Below the pieces are notes generated by a model. That model was not told the DNA's origin. It searched no databases and saw only the letters and a list, made by a program, of their open reading frames with translations. From Chrysoporthe austroafricana (lineage: Eukaryota > Ascomycota > Sordariomycetes > Diaporthales > Cryphonectriaceae): 64,000 nt of DNA. Positions within the stretch are counted from its first letter, which is position 1; each line of letters begins with the position of its first letter. Below, one piece after another: positions 1-10,900 of the stretch. The translations under genes and the position numbers were made by a program. The DNA lies in assembly GCA_001051155.2 (NCBI GenBank), contig JYIP02000001.1:4154001-4218000 (forward strand). The letters are read 5' to 3'.

Positions 1-142
1 ATTTTCTGTGTTGCTGGTGCTGGTGGTGCTGCGGCGCCTGCTGCTGCTGCTGGCCGTGAGGACGCTGGGCCTGGTCGCTGGCCAATGGGTCGGGGTCGCG
101 CGCCGTGGGAGGCCGTTTTGATTGGCCGGCGGACGGAGACAT
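1..142 (-). CDS. Gln/His-rich protein, 5' end only (runs off left edge)
   Basis: On the minus strand an ATG at 142-140 opens a frame that stays open to the window edge, giving 47 codons. The translation starts MSPSAGQSKRPPTARDPDPL and passes into a run of five glutamines and a mixed Gln/His tract (QHHQHQQH). Gln/His-rich, low-complexity N-termini are common in fungal transcription regulators and signalling proteins, but no domain is visible and I do not assign a function. The frame has no stop to the edge and a composition typical of fungal coding sequence, which is why I call it a gene. The rest lies outside the window. Confidence 0.5.
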   Translation of the reverse strand, partial: MSPSAGQSKRPPTARDPDPLASDQAQRPHGQQQQQAPQHHQHQQHRK

Positions 143-879
143 GCTGTCCCCTCGCTCGCCATCCCTAGCCATGGTTGCTTTTCCCCCTCGAGGGGTGTGC
201 CCGCCCCAGACAAGGACGCGGCGGTCTACCTGTCGACTGTCCCTCTCCTCCTCCGTTCCACCAGCTCGTAGCGTGGGGGCTGGTCAGAGGTCAGCCCGCG
301 CCGGCGTGTCGGGGCTGCGCCGTGTCGGTGTGAGATGATGGCTGGGAGCTCAACAGCACAGCTCGGGGAGGTCGTGGGTGAAGATGTGCTCAGTAGGGGG
401 CGAGCCCTGGGTTGGGTGTGCATTGGGTTGAGGGATGGGCTCGAATTGTATCTCCTGGGCCGACAGGCTCGCCTCGGGGTCAATTGAGTCCGATCGAAGC
501 TTGACTTGGCTCGACCTCGACCCGACCCGACCTGGCCCAACTCAACTTGTCCTGCTAGGGGCAGAAAGACCGAGACCATCCGGTTCGGATGGGAGTGACG
601 TGCTGGGCCGAAAAGGCTAGGCTAGTCTCTCGGGCATTGTCCGTCTCTGATTCGTCTGCTTGCTGCTCTGCATGTCTGCCAGCAGGTACCCGGTACCTAC
701 CTTCCTGCTTATGTAAGCATTCCTAGGTAAGTATCGCCTGCAGCGCGGGCATATACAAGTACGCATGCAATCACTAGAAGCAGGACGGCCTTCGGAATCG
801 AACAGTACGCGTTATCCTCCCTTCTGAAACCATATCCAGGATACTGGGCATTCTTGAGATATTGGCCCCTCGGATGTCT
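143..879. other. Intergenic region, promoter side of the left-edge gene
   Basis: No coding frame here is convincing. There is a short degenerate array of a CGACC-type unit near 510-540. The right end borders the inverted-repeat element. Nothing else is recognised. Confidence 0.5.
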
Positions 880-1292
880 GTGTCCTCTTGCGAGCTTGGT
901 CTCACGGGAGGACGCTTGGGCTGACGGACATCTCCCAAGAGACAGTACGAATGGCTTCGCGCAACTTGAAATTGCAAGAAAAAGAGCTTCACGTAACTTG
1001 GAATTACAAAACAGCATCGTTCACGTTATTGCAGCAGGGATGACTGCAGAAATGTACTTACGTATTATCGACGAAGCCCCGTGAAGGGCTGTCTAACAGT
1101 ATCGATAAAGGAATCCATGTCCAGTGACTGCCTCTCCATAAGTATATAATTTTTTTTCGTTTGCCATAAACAGTCGTCTCTCCCAAACCTTTCATCATCT
1201 GTCGCAAGCATTCCGTCTTCTGACACAGGCACTTCATCTTCTGTGGCAAGCATTTCATCTCCTATCACAAGCATTTCATCGTCTGCCAGCAA
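880..1292 (+). repeat. Left arm of the inverted-repeat element
   Basis: The outer 230 bp or so match the right arm in reverse complement. The arm carries its own tandem duplication with a 32-bp period: GCTTCGCGCAACTTGAAATT at 954 recurs as GCTTCACGTAACTTGGAATT at 986. The right arm has only one copy. The inner part (1188-1292) is five units of a 21-bp repeat. Confidence 0.65.
1188..1292 (+). repeat. 21-bp tandem array, five units, in left arm
   Basis: Five consecutive 21-bp units begin at 1188, 1209, 1230, 1251 and 1272, with a consensus close to CATTTCATCTTCTGTCACAAG. Read on the minus strand, the units form a 7-residue open repeat of the type MLATEDE. Confidence 0.8.
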
Positions 1293-1316
1293 TCACGGAA
1301 AGAAACCACAGCAATC

Positions 1317-2303
1317 TTGGCGCAGAACACTCTTTCCGATTTCGAGGCCTTTGCTTCCCGCGTCGGAAACATTAACCCTGCCGAGCTGTGCTTGCAGATT
1401 CTTGAGCAGTTGGGCAACATCAACAAGCGAGTGAACTCGCTCGAGACCAGCCTCGGGGAACGCCTAACTGCAGTCGAAAAGAGCGTAACTGAGCTTGGAG
1501 AACGCACGACTGTGGCCGAAGACGGCGTGGCTGCACTCGAAATTACATTCCAAGACACACTCCAAGACACAATCGAGATGAAAATCCGAGACGAATTTGA
1601 CTACAAGATCGAAGACAGTGTGGCTGCTGCAGTTGAATACAGATTCGAAACCACCGTCGAGGGACGCATGACCGCAGTCGAAGACAAAGTCAAAGTCGGC
1701 ATGACTGCAGTCCAAGGACGCATGACTATGGTCGAAGACAGCGTGACTAACCTCGGAGGACGCACGACTGCAGCCGAAGGCTGCATGAGTTTGCTTAAGG
1801 CTAAATTAGGAGGACCTACGACCGCAAGCGAGGACGGCATGTCCTCACTCGAGACCAACCTTGGAAGACACACGGCTGCAGTCGAAGACGACATGACTCA
1901 CCTCGAAGGACGCACAACTGCCGTCGAAGACAGCGTGTTCTCGCTCGAAACCAAAGTTGGAGGGCGCATGACTGCAGTCGAAGGACGTACGGCTGCAATG
2001 GAAGGCCGCATGACCGCAATCGAAGACAGCATGGCCAAGCTCGGACAACGCACGACAGAACTCGCCAACAACATGACCAGATCTCGAAATGCACAGGCAT
2101 GTATTCTTAGTTCTGGGGCTCGACTGCTCCCACTTCAAGACGTCAAAACCGGCGAGCCCATCCAAGACTGCCCAGCCACAATTGCGCAGATCAACATGCT
2201 TACTATGCGAGACACGGTCCGAATTCTGCGCGCTCTGCAGGTACACGTGCCTGCAACCCTAGAAGCACAGAGAAAAGCGGTGTGGCGGCACTTCGTCTCG
2301 TAG
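1317..2303 (+). CDS. Heptad-repeat coiled-coil protein inside the inverted-repeat element
   Basis: This is one long open frame. After a non-repetitive head (containing INPAELCLQILEQLGNI) the protein consists of degenerate heptads of the type MTAVEDS / VTNLGGR / TTAAEG, predicting a long alpha-helical coiled coil to about residue 255. A different tail follows (LLPLQDVKTGEPIQDCPAT, then RILRAL), which resembles from memory a C-terminal motif in a lineage-expanded family of fungal coiled-coil proteins of unknown function. The first in-frame ATG is at 1578, 88 codons in; the position given is a TTG. Either an upstream exon supplies the start (CAG acceptors exist at 1289 and 1311) or the gene has decayed. 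No catalytic motif is visible. Function unknown. Confidence 0.5.
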   Translation: MAQNTLSDFEAFASRVGNINPAELCLQILEQLGNINKRVNSLETSLGERLTAVEKSVTELGERTTVAEDGVAALEITFQDTLQDTIEMKIRDEFDYKIEDSVAAAVEYRFETTVEGRMTAVEDKVKVGMTAVQGRMTMVEDSVTNLGGRTTAAEGCMSLLKAKLGGPTTASEDGMSSLETNLGRHTAAVEDDMTHLEGRTTAVEDSVFSLETKVGGRMTAVEGRTAAMEGRMTAIEDSMAKLGQRTTELANNMTRSRNAQACILSSGARLLPLQDVKTGEPIQDCPATIAQINMLTMRDTVRILRALQVHVPATLEAQRKAVWRHFVS

Positions 2304-2589
2304 ACGAATGTGTCTATGATGATTCGCTAGACAACAGACCGACATTGTCGTATTGGTGTGTCCCTGCCTTTCGGCTTTTGTAGTGAGGAGGCAGCGGGAA
2401 GACACCAGACTGCGATGGCCAAAGGGCCAAGAGGGTGATTTTTTGGTGTCGAGATGACGACAAGGCGCAGGCGGCCCACTGGACAATTTGCTTCTCTGTA
2501 ATTAGGTACCTGCCAGTGGAATATCAAGACCTGTTGCCCTACTCTTATCATTGTGACTCTGCCTGACTAGTCTTGATTCAACGGAGTAA

Positions 2590-2965
2590 AAGGTTTATAG
2601 TAGACGACAAAAGCCTTGTAGCAAACGACGAAATACTTACAGCACGAAATGCTTGTGATAGATAACGAAATATTCATAGCAAACGACGAAATGTTATATA
2701 TTAGCTTACGGCGAAGCAGTTCCTGGCAATAGAATTTCTTGAATTATCGATACTATAAGACAGGTAGCTTTTTACGGGGCGTTGTCGATAATTAGTACGA
2801 CGTTTCTGCCAATCAACTGTGCTGCAATAACGTAAATAATGTTGGTTTTGTAATTCTAAGTTTCGTGAAGCCATTCGCACCGTCACTTGGGAGATCCTTC
2901 ACAGCAGCGTGAGGCTCTAGCCTCGACAGGATCGATCTGAGCTTGCGGGGGACAAGAACGACCAA
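2590..2965 (-). repeat. Right arm of the inverted-repeat element
   Basis: Read on the minus strand, this region repeats the left arm: the outer homology block at 2740-2960 and an inner, more AT-rich and decayed 21-bp array at roughly 2593-2695 (units such as ATTTCGTCGTTTGCTACAAGG). It lies immediately upstream of the reductase gene that starts at 3113. Confidence 0.6.
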
Positions 2966-3112
2966 ACACCATGTCTCGGGTCTCCAACGCGCCGTGATTT
3001 GGTCATCCCGTTTCACCCCGCCTCGTCTCGTCTCACCTCACTTCATCTACTACCTTTCCTGCGAGCCTTGCCGGCAGCACACGTGAGTGACTACCCACGC
3101 CCTAGACACATC

Positions 3113-4258
3113 ATGGACGCGGCCAGCACCTCCTCAAGACCACAACCACTCCTCGGGTCGGTCCTTGTGACCGGCGGGTGCGGCTTCCTGGGCTACCACC
3201 TCGTCGGCGCGCTCCTCTCGGACCCGGAGGTTGGCCCCGTGCACGTCCTCGACCTCGACACCACCCGCAACACCCACGCGGGCGCGGCCTACATCCGCGG
3301 CTCGGTCGCCGACCCCGCGCCCGCCCTCGGCGCCGTCCTCAACGCCGTCCGGCCCCGGGTGGTCTTCCACGCCGCCAGCCCCAGCGCCACCTACGCGCCG
3401 CGCTCGTCCTTCCGCGCCACCAACATCCACGGGACGCAGGCGCTGCTGGCGCTGGCGGCGGCGTGCCCCTCCGTCGAGGCCCTGGTCTACACGTCGAGCG
3501 CCGACATCTACGCCGACCCCCCGCACCGCCACGTCCGCGAGTCCCACCCCCTCTGGCCGGAGCGCCCCGCGCCCTGGGCCGGCGTCAGCGAGTACGAGCG
3601 GACCAAGGCCGCCGCCCACCGCCTCGTGCTGGCCGCGAACAGCCCGCCGCGCCTCCGGACGGCCGTCATCGTCCCGGCGCACATCTGGGGCGTGCGGGAC
3701 AGCCAGGGGCTGAGCCTCTTCTTCGACACCTTCGCCGACCCGCGCGCCCCGCTATGGCAGGTCGGGCGCGGCGGCAACGTCGTGAGCACCGTCGAGGTGG
3801 GCAACTGCGCGCGTGCTCACATCCTGGCTGCCAAGGCCCTGGTGGACCCGGGCCGGGTGAGGGGAGGGGGCCGTGTCGATGGCGAGGCCTTCAACGTGAC
3901 GGACGGGGAGGATGTGGACTTTTGGGAGGATATTAGGACTACTTGTGCCTTGATACGGGGTTATGCGGGGATGGAGGTGCCGAAGACCCGCATCGTCCCG
4001 GCGTGGGTCATGGGGTTTATGGTGAGCGTGTGCAAGTGGATGCTGTTGGTCTTCACCTTGGGTATGGTCGAGCCCCCGATGCAGCTCGCCAGGAACGGGT
4101 TCAGTTGGTGTGTTGAGGATCACACGGTGGATGATGCGAAGGCCAGGGATTGGCTCGGGTATGAACCTGAGAAAATTGATAGGAACAAGATGTTGGCAGC
4201 GGCAGTGGAGTGGGAGAGGGAAAGGAGGCGGAGGGTGGCGGAACTGAAACTTGATTAG
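3113..4258 (+). CDS. 3-beta-HSD / ERG26-like NAD(P)-dependent sterol dehydrogenase family protein
   Basis: Single exon, 381 aa. The N-terminus has the Rossmann motif VLVTGGCGFLG (about residues 17-27), followed by the acidic end of beta-2 (HVLDLD), the conserved TSSADIY segment and the catalytic YxxxK as EYERTK (about residues 160-165). This is an extended short-chain dehydrogenase of the 3-beta-hydroxysteroid dehydrogenase / sterol-4-alpha-carboxylate 3-dehydrogenase group. A hydrophobic segment near residues 300-325 (WVMGFMVSVCKWMLLVFTLG) is typical of membrane association in this family. Homology shows the fold and cofactor class; the substrate is inferred, and the protein could be a paralogue rather than the ergosterol-pathway enzyme. 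I chose the ATG at 3113 because the 38 codons upstream read as leader sequence and the conserved part begins just after it. The promoter is the right arm of the adjacent element. Confidence 0.8.
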   Translation: MDAASTSSRPQPLLGSVLVTGGCGFLGYHLVGALLSDPEVGPVHVLDLDTTRNTHAGAAYIRGSVADPAPALGAVLNAVRPRVVFHAASPSATYAPRSSFRATNIHGTQALLALAAACPSVEALVYTSSADIYADPPHRHVRESHPLWPERPAPWAGVSEYERTKAAAHRLVLAANSPPRLRTAVIVPAHIWGVRDSQGLSLFFDTFADPRAPLWQVGRGGNVVSTVEVGNCARAHILAAKALVDPGRVRGGGRVDGEAFNVTDGEDVDFWEDIRTTCALIRGYAGMEVPKTRIVPAWVMGFMVSVCKWMLLVFTLGMVEPPMQLARNGFSWCVEDHTVDDAKARDWLGYEPEKIDRNKMLAAAVEWERERRRRVAELKLD

Positions 4259-4954
4259 GTACGACTGCTGAGGGCTGCTGGACAGCACGATCACAAAGAT
4301 GCGAGTGATGGCGAGATGGAGGTCGAGCTGCCTTGGGTTCGTCGCAGCCATTGCAACCAACCGCGCCTCAGACACCGGGTAGCCAGTATTTGTTGGCCTG
4401 CCACAAGGCGCCTTTATCTAGTAGGATTGTGTGCCAGAATCGTTGACTTATTGTGCCTCGTTCGATGATGCTCAGCTTTGGCGCGAGTGGTCGTACAGTT
4501 GCGAGTCCGCACCATTACAGCTCCCCATCTTCTCTCTGGCCCTTGTACGCCTTTGCCTCCAAGAACACCCCCTCTACTGACGGCAGTCTTTGATCACAGG
4601 AGGCCACGGCGACTGTATCTACCTTGGAACGATGGAGGATGAAGTTTGCATATTGCATCAAGCGCGGTATCTGGTATCTCGTGTGCAGTGTAAATAATTC
4701 GTACCGCCTCCCAAATATCTTAGATCGTAAGCGACCTCCTCGTTTATCCTCCATTCTAGTACCACCCACGAGATATCTGCATTGTGCATCTTTTATCTAT
4801 ATCCAAAAGAAGAAAAAGAATAAACACATTAAAACAAGACGCAGAAGACGCGCTCATGTCAAAACGCCCCATGTGACCTTCGCTGATGCCTGTAGGTATA
4901 ATATTCGACAATATAACGAGAAAGAGGGATAGAAATGAACACCATGTCGGCCGA
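4259..4954. other. Convergent 3' intergenic region
   Basis: This spacer lies between the 3' ends of the reductase (plus) and the glucan synthase (minus). It is AT-richer than the flanks and has an A-rich stretch near 4800-4850 that could serve 3' end formation. No gene is seen. Confidence 0.6.
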
Positions 4955-7900
4955 CTAAGGCTTCGCGACCTGCTCCTTGCGGAAGAACTTGAAGTAGCCG
5001 AAGGGGATGACGAGCTGGAATGCGAGGCAGATCCAGAACCACTTCTGCGCGGCACCGGGCAGGGCGCCCTGGCTGAAGTCAGGGAACGTCGTCTGCGCGT
5101 CGAGCCGGTTAGGGCTTGTCGCCCGGGCCAGCATGGTCACAGCCGAGCCGATGGCCTGCGATCCGATGAGGACCGCGAGCACGTGCTGTCTCGTCAGGGT
5201 GGCGAGGAGCATCATGCCCAAGCCGACACCCTGGATAGCATCGAGCAGACCGAGCCACAGCCACAGGCACCGCGAGAGGATGGCGGAGCCCAGACCGGAC
5301 CCGGCCCATGGGACGTACCAGCCGATGCCGGAGCACGCCCAGAGCATCTGGGCCCAACGCGGAGCGCCGAGGCCGATGGCGAAGATGGGCAGGAGCCAGG
5401 TGTGTTCGTCAGAGAACAGACTGAAGACGTAGAGCACGATGCTCCATAGGCCGACAAAGAAGCCCAGAGCCAGCAGAGCGGCCCCCCAGCCGGGTAGGTA
5501 CTGGCTGTAGAATAGGAATTCCCAGTTGCGCCCGTAAGGGGCAGACAACCAGTAGTTCTGGATGATGATGGCAACGAAAAACCAGGGAACGAGCTTTCGG
5601 TGGAGCAGGGAGATATAGAGCCCAGGAATGGATTCAGGAGATTGGCGGTAATAGTCGGGAAGACCGAGGAAAAGAACGAGACCGATGGCCCAGAAGATGA
5701 CCGCGAGCGGCACGCAGACCACGAGGCCTATAGGGACGGAGGAGTTGCCGATGGTGCCGGTGATGGTGGCCTCAGAGTCCGCGACGAGGGAACCCCAGTA
5801 CCAAAGCATGAGGGTGTAGACTTGGGCAATGCCGGCGACCGAAATGGCGCGCAAAACCCAGGCTTTGGTTGGAGAGCCACCTGTGTGATCGTCAGTATTA
5901 CGCTCAGAAGAGATAGAAGGAGATATAGAGCTCACCCTCGTCACCGAAGTTCAACGCAAACATCACCCCGCCACTACTCGCACCAGCTGCATAAAGAACG
6001 GTAGCGACAAGCTCAACCGTGCTTTGTGTATCGCTGTCGCTGATGAAGCCCGTAATACCCATGATGGCGAAAGCTAGGCCGAAGAAAGCCCAAGGCAGGG
6101 TGATGCTGTACAGAGACTTGAAGTTGCGGACCATAAGCCACCACATAATCGATGTGACCAGATAGACAGAGCCGATGATGTACAGTTTGCTGGTGGTTTG
6201 CGAAGCCTCGCCGGTGAGCAGAGTGATCTGGTACGAGTTCACAGACAGAATCTGGCCGAGCGCCATCATGAAGGCGTAGATGGGCCAGTCTCCGACGCGA
6301 ATCGAAAGGATCCTAGTGAACGTATACATCGTTAGCAACCCTGGCTCATGCTTAAACTTGATAGATAGCAAGGCAGAGCGGAATGAAACTTACTTCCTCA
6401 AACCCGTTGGCGCCCTGTACCCAGAACCCAGCAAGAATTCATCGTCAACGTCTGGTTCGCGCGGTGAGTCGGCTTCGGTGCTCATATAAGTGTTTATACT
6501 GTGGGGAGTAATACTGCGGTGCCTCGGCCGGCCTCTGCTAACAATCGAGGAGTTCCTGTTCTTGCCGTCCCTGCTCTCGGGCCGTCTGCCCATTGGACTG
6601 CGCGTGCGGCTCGCATCGCGGCTCTCGATACCGAGCTTGGCGTTCCGGTACCGCTTGAACCATTCCTTCTCGCTCTTCTTGAGGAACTCCTCGATGCACA
6701 GATCCGTGTGCGAGTTCTTGGCCGTGATGCTGTCGAGCATCTCCTGGAACTCGGCGTAAAACTCCCCATTAGCATCGGTGAAAGACAGGTCAACCTTCTG
6801 CAGCTTCATGTCGTGCCGTTCGCCGACGACGTCGGAGAGGGACAGCTGACTGCCGCGGTTGGACTGTTGGTAGAAGCTGGGCTTCGGCAGAGGCAGGCCG
6901 CTCATCGCATCAGTGAAGTCAGCGGACGGGGCACCGGGGCTTGTTGGCATGTGGCCGTCGTTCTGGGCGCGCATCGCAAAGCTATCAAAGGACGCGACGC
7001 TTGAGTGCGATCCTGGTTCCAGATTCGTCCAAGGAAATTTAGGTGTCATCAGGCCTGGAGAGTTAAGGTTGCTCAGATTGCTAGCCGATGAAAAGCGGCT
7101 ACTAGAAATTGGCAATCCGGGCGACACAAGCCCATTAGGAGACGAGGCTCCATTTGGAGATGGCAGCCCTGATGTTGGGAGATCGGGCGAGGCATGGTGC
7201 ATCAAAGAGCTGCTCACCATCGTCGGTGATGAGATCTCGACCTTGAAACCAGGCGTTGATGGTCTCGAAGCACCAGGTGTGTCCGGCCCGGTGCCATCAT
7301 TCGCATACGTATTCAGCGAGAGCATGGACCTGCTCACTAGGAGTTTCTTTTTCTTGCTCGCCTCCTTATGCGAAATGCGGATCGACTCGTCGTAAAGGTT
7401 GTCGATCTGGTTTACCCACTGCTTCACAGGGAACCGCTGCTTGGCGGACCACGCGCGCATGAGCGCTCGCTTGTGTGGCTTCGACTCAAGAGCCTCCTTC
7501 AGTGAGTGTCTGAATTGGTCTAGCAAATGTGCGGGCGTCATAGACTCGACGGTGTACCACCAGCCTGGCATCTGTCCGAGACCTCCGACTCTGGCACCAA
7601 CACCCAGAGCACCCTTCCTACCGAATTCGACGGCGACGAGACCGAAAGGCTCGTCACGAGATGGAATGAGCGCGAACTCGGCACCGCTGAATATATACGG
7701 AGGGAGCTGTGTAAATTCGGGTTTCGAAAACACCCTCTTGGGGTATTTCTCCATCAGCTTAGCGAGCTTCAGCGCGGCGAATTTTCCGTATAGATCGATA
7801 ACGGGACCGACGCAGATAAGTTGTGTCTTCGGGTACTTTTCCAGGATGCTGGGGAAGATATCGGCGATCAGGTCCACGCCCTTCTGGAGGGACCAACGAC

Positions 7901-10900
7901 CAACGAAGACGAACAGTTCCGCAGTTGGATCAACTTCGAGACCAGCCCATTCCTGGGCCTTAACCCGAAGGTCGGCGCGACCAGCCTCGAATGTCTCATC
8001 GATCTCAACACCCTCCTTGCTGCTGCTCGTCGCGTCTTTCTCGGGCTCCCATGCAGCAGTATCAGAAGGATCAGGATTCGGAAGCTGGCCGATGTTCTTC
8101 AGACTCCAGAAGATAGGGTACCGAGCCAGCGAACGATCACCGTACTTCTTGGAGACACCCACTGCACCGAATCCTCTCTGGTGATATCGGAGGTAGCTTG
8201 CACCGGCATGGAGGAGGTTAAACACGGTACCGTACTGCACGTACTTCTTCACGACCTCCGTTGGAAGGTTGAAAACCTCACAGACTTCCTTGCTCTCATC
8301 AGGGGTGCGCATCGGCCAGAGACCTTGGAACTCGGCGTTGTGAAGCGAGAGACAGACAGGCACCACTTGCGGCAAAAGGTAGAGGGGAGCAATAGCACCG
8401 TGATAATCGTTAATGTGGTAGATGTCGACAGGGAACCGGCGGATGGTCTCGGCGATACAGCTGTTCCAAGCTGCGTAGAGGATACCGCTTTCAATATCGT
8501 CCATTCTGGCGATATAAGGTTCGGCCTTGGTCTGTTGACGGAAGATCGGAGCGTCGAGAAGGACGTAGGTGATGTTCTTGACCCTGTGGTATTGCACGTT
8601 GACCTCGTAGGATTCGCCCATGATCTCAACGAACATCGATTCGGCGGGCTCATCCATCGGGTACTCGATGCCACCCACGCAGGGAACCACCCAGATAAGG
8701 TTGACGTGCTGCAGAGCCGTGCTCATCAACTTGGCCATAACTCCCAGACCACCAATCTTGATGCTGATATTCCAGTCATCAATATTGTACTCCATGGTAG
8801 CAATCAGCACAGTCCTCCTCTCGCCTGAGCCCTTGACGACAGGCAGAGATGTTGCAGCTGAGGATGGTGAAAGGGCCCGCAGAGCGATACTGTGCTTTCC
8901 CCTCTTCTCATCTGCGTCAGAGGGCTTTAGAAGGCCGTCTAGCGACAAGAACATCTTGGACTTTCCCTTGAAACCCTTCTTGTTGACCTTGACCTGGTAA
9001 AAACCGCGCATGTATACCCATCCCGCCAAGCCTGCGGTGATTATGGGGATGAGAGCCAGGAACCAGAAGAGCCAGACCTGCAGAGGAGCGCTGCCTGTTG
9101 GGACGGCCTTTATCGACCAGGTGGCGTCGTCGATGACTATCTTGTAGGACAGGAATGGCCACGCAGGAGCCGATGTCATATTGAACACGTTGGTCGACAG
9201 ACTGCTAGGCGCCAGTCTGTCAAGGATACCGTCGCCGTCGATATCGCCATACAGGAAAGTTGCGTCCGACTGTCCATCCGGGTTCATTCCCCAGATATTG
9301 GCCTGCACCTGTGCGGGCCACTCGTACATGAAATGCATCTCCCACGTGTGGTTGTCCGCCAACTTCATGGAGCTGGGAACGCCCGAGTCGAAACCCCAGT
9401 CGTTGAAGTCACCGTGCATGAAAATGTGAGGATACTGACGCTGATGCGAGAAATCGCTGTCGCCATGCTGGATGAAGGCCGAGGATCCGAGAGGCTGGCT
9501 CCAGTATTGGACCATTAAGTGGTAGCCATCCCACTCCTGAGCCGTAGTTCCGGACCAGCTCAGCGTCGTGATTGTCTGGGTATCACCCGTGTAGTTGGCC
9601 CAGCTGCTCCAGCTGGAACCCCAGTTTGTGCTGTAGCGCCACTTTTGAGCGCCTGGGGCGCGATGATGGACAGTCATGATCTCGTTGTCGTCCACTGTCA
9701 GCAGCGATGTCGAATAGTTGCCCTTTTGCGGCCAGACAACGGGATTTGTGGGCAGACCCTGTCTGATGAGGAAGCGGTCGATACTGTTGGTTGCAACACC
9801 AGCCGAAGTGGATGCGTTGGCAACAGTGAGCCTGTGAACACCATCCTGAAGTCCCGAAAGTGTTGCAGTCCAAGTCCAGGCTGTAGGAATGTAACCAACG
9901 AAGTCCCCAGTCTCTGTGGCAGTAACAGCTGCGCACACAGCTGTACCGAAGCTTGTCAAGTTTTGGGCCCCATAGCCATCGATGTACGACTCAACGGAAA
10001 TGACGGAGGTGACGGTATCGCAGTCCATCTCAACCGAGAAACCCAGCACGATCTCCACCTCGCCAGTCGTATTCACCGACGAATCGATCTGAAAGTCGTG
10101 GCCTGGAGAGAACATGGTGATCATGGGACCAGGGTCGACGTAATCGTCCGCGAGCACAAAGACTTTGAACTCGTACGGCTGCATAGTGATGTTTGCGAAG
10201 CACCCCGCGTTCGCGTCAGTACCGGTCCAGTTGGTGTTGGAGACAGATGAGTCCGAAAGTACGTAGGTCGCCTCGCTCGTGTTCATGAGGTTCCTCACGG
10301 ATTTGCCGGCATCGAAGGGTGAAAGGAAGGCCTTGTCTTCGGTGCTGCAGTCGAACGTATAGTCCGTCGTCTCGTTCTGGTTGTGGAAGACCAACCAGAC
10401 AGGCGTCGTGCTGTTAGTAGATGTGGAGTTCTGCGTCTGGGCGTTGTATGCTCGCACAATGCTCCAGATTCCGAATTCGGTTGCTGTTGTGCTGCCGCTG
10501 AGAAGTGTGTAGCTGGTCCGGTTGGATAGCTTGTCTAGAAGCCATCCACCTTCGAGCACCGGAAATGAGTCTCGCAGGGCGAACATGCGCTTCATGGTGT
10601 TTCGGATTGGCGCTGAAGGATCCCGGTGGTCCAACGCCTGTGACGCGTCGGTACAACCCGTCATCGCTCTCTCGGCTGGCCAGTCGACGAAAATCGAGCT
10701 CCCGAGCGTGTAGCAGCCGTGCCTCATCCAAGCCTGGGATGGAGAGAAGGCCTGTCGACCGTAGACATAGTTGTCGGCGGTACTGTCGACAACGTACAAG
10801 TCCTGCTCCTCTCCATAGTAGACAAGCGGAATGCCGGGCATGAGCAAGGTGGTGACCATATAGCCCAGCATCATACGCTTCGTTCCCTGCTCAATACCGG

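Larger units (their letters stand above)
880..2965. mobile_element. Inverted-repeat element enclosing a coiled-coil ORF
   Basis: Two arms of about 0.4 kb lie in inverted orientation around a central coding frame. The best-matched core is 929-1106 against the reverse complement of 2740-2898; about three quarters of the bases agree by eye. Shared blocks include ATCTCCCAAG, CTTCACG.AACTT.GAATTAC, ACGTTATTGCAGCA, ATTATCGAC.A.GCCCCGT and AGTATCGATAA. On the inner side of each arm is a 21-bp tandem array, also inverted. This layout (long terminal inverted repeats with subterminal repeats) is typical of DNA transposons, and the lack of a transposase suggests a non-autonomous element or one that captured a gene. 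The outer limits are approximate: similarity fades near 880 and 2965. I could not identify a target-site duplication. Confidence 0.55.

Noticed and set aside
3134..3682. 182-codon minus-strand frame inside the ERG26-like gene
   Set aside because: It is an Arg/Gly/Val-rich antisense shadow of GC-rich coding sequence.
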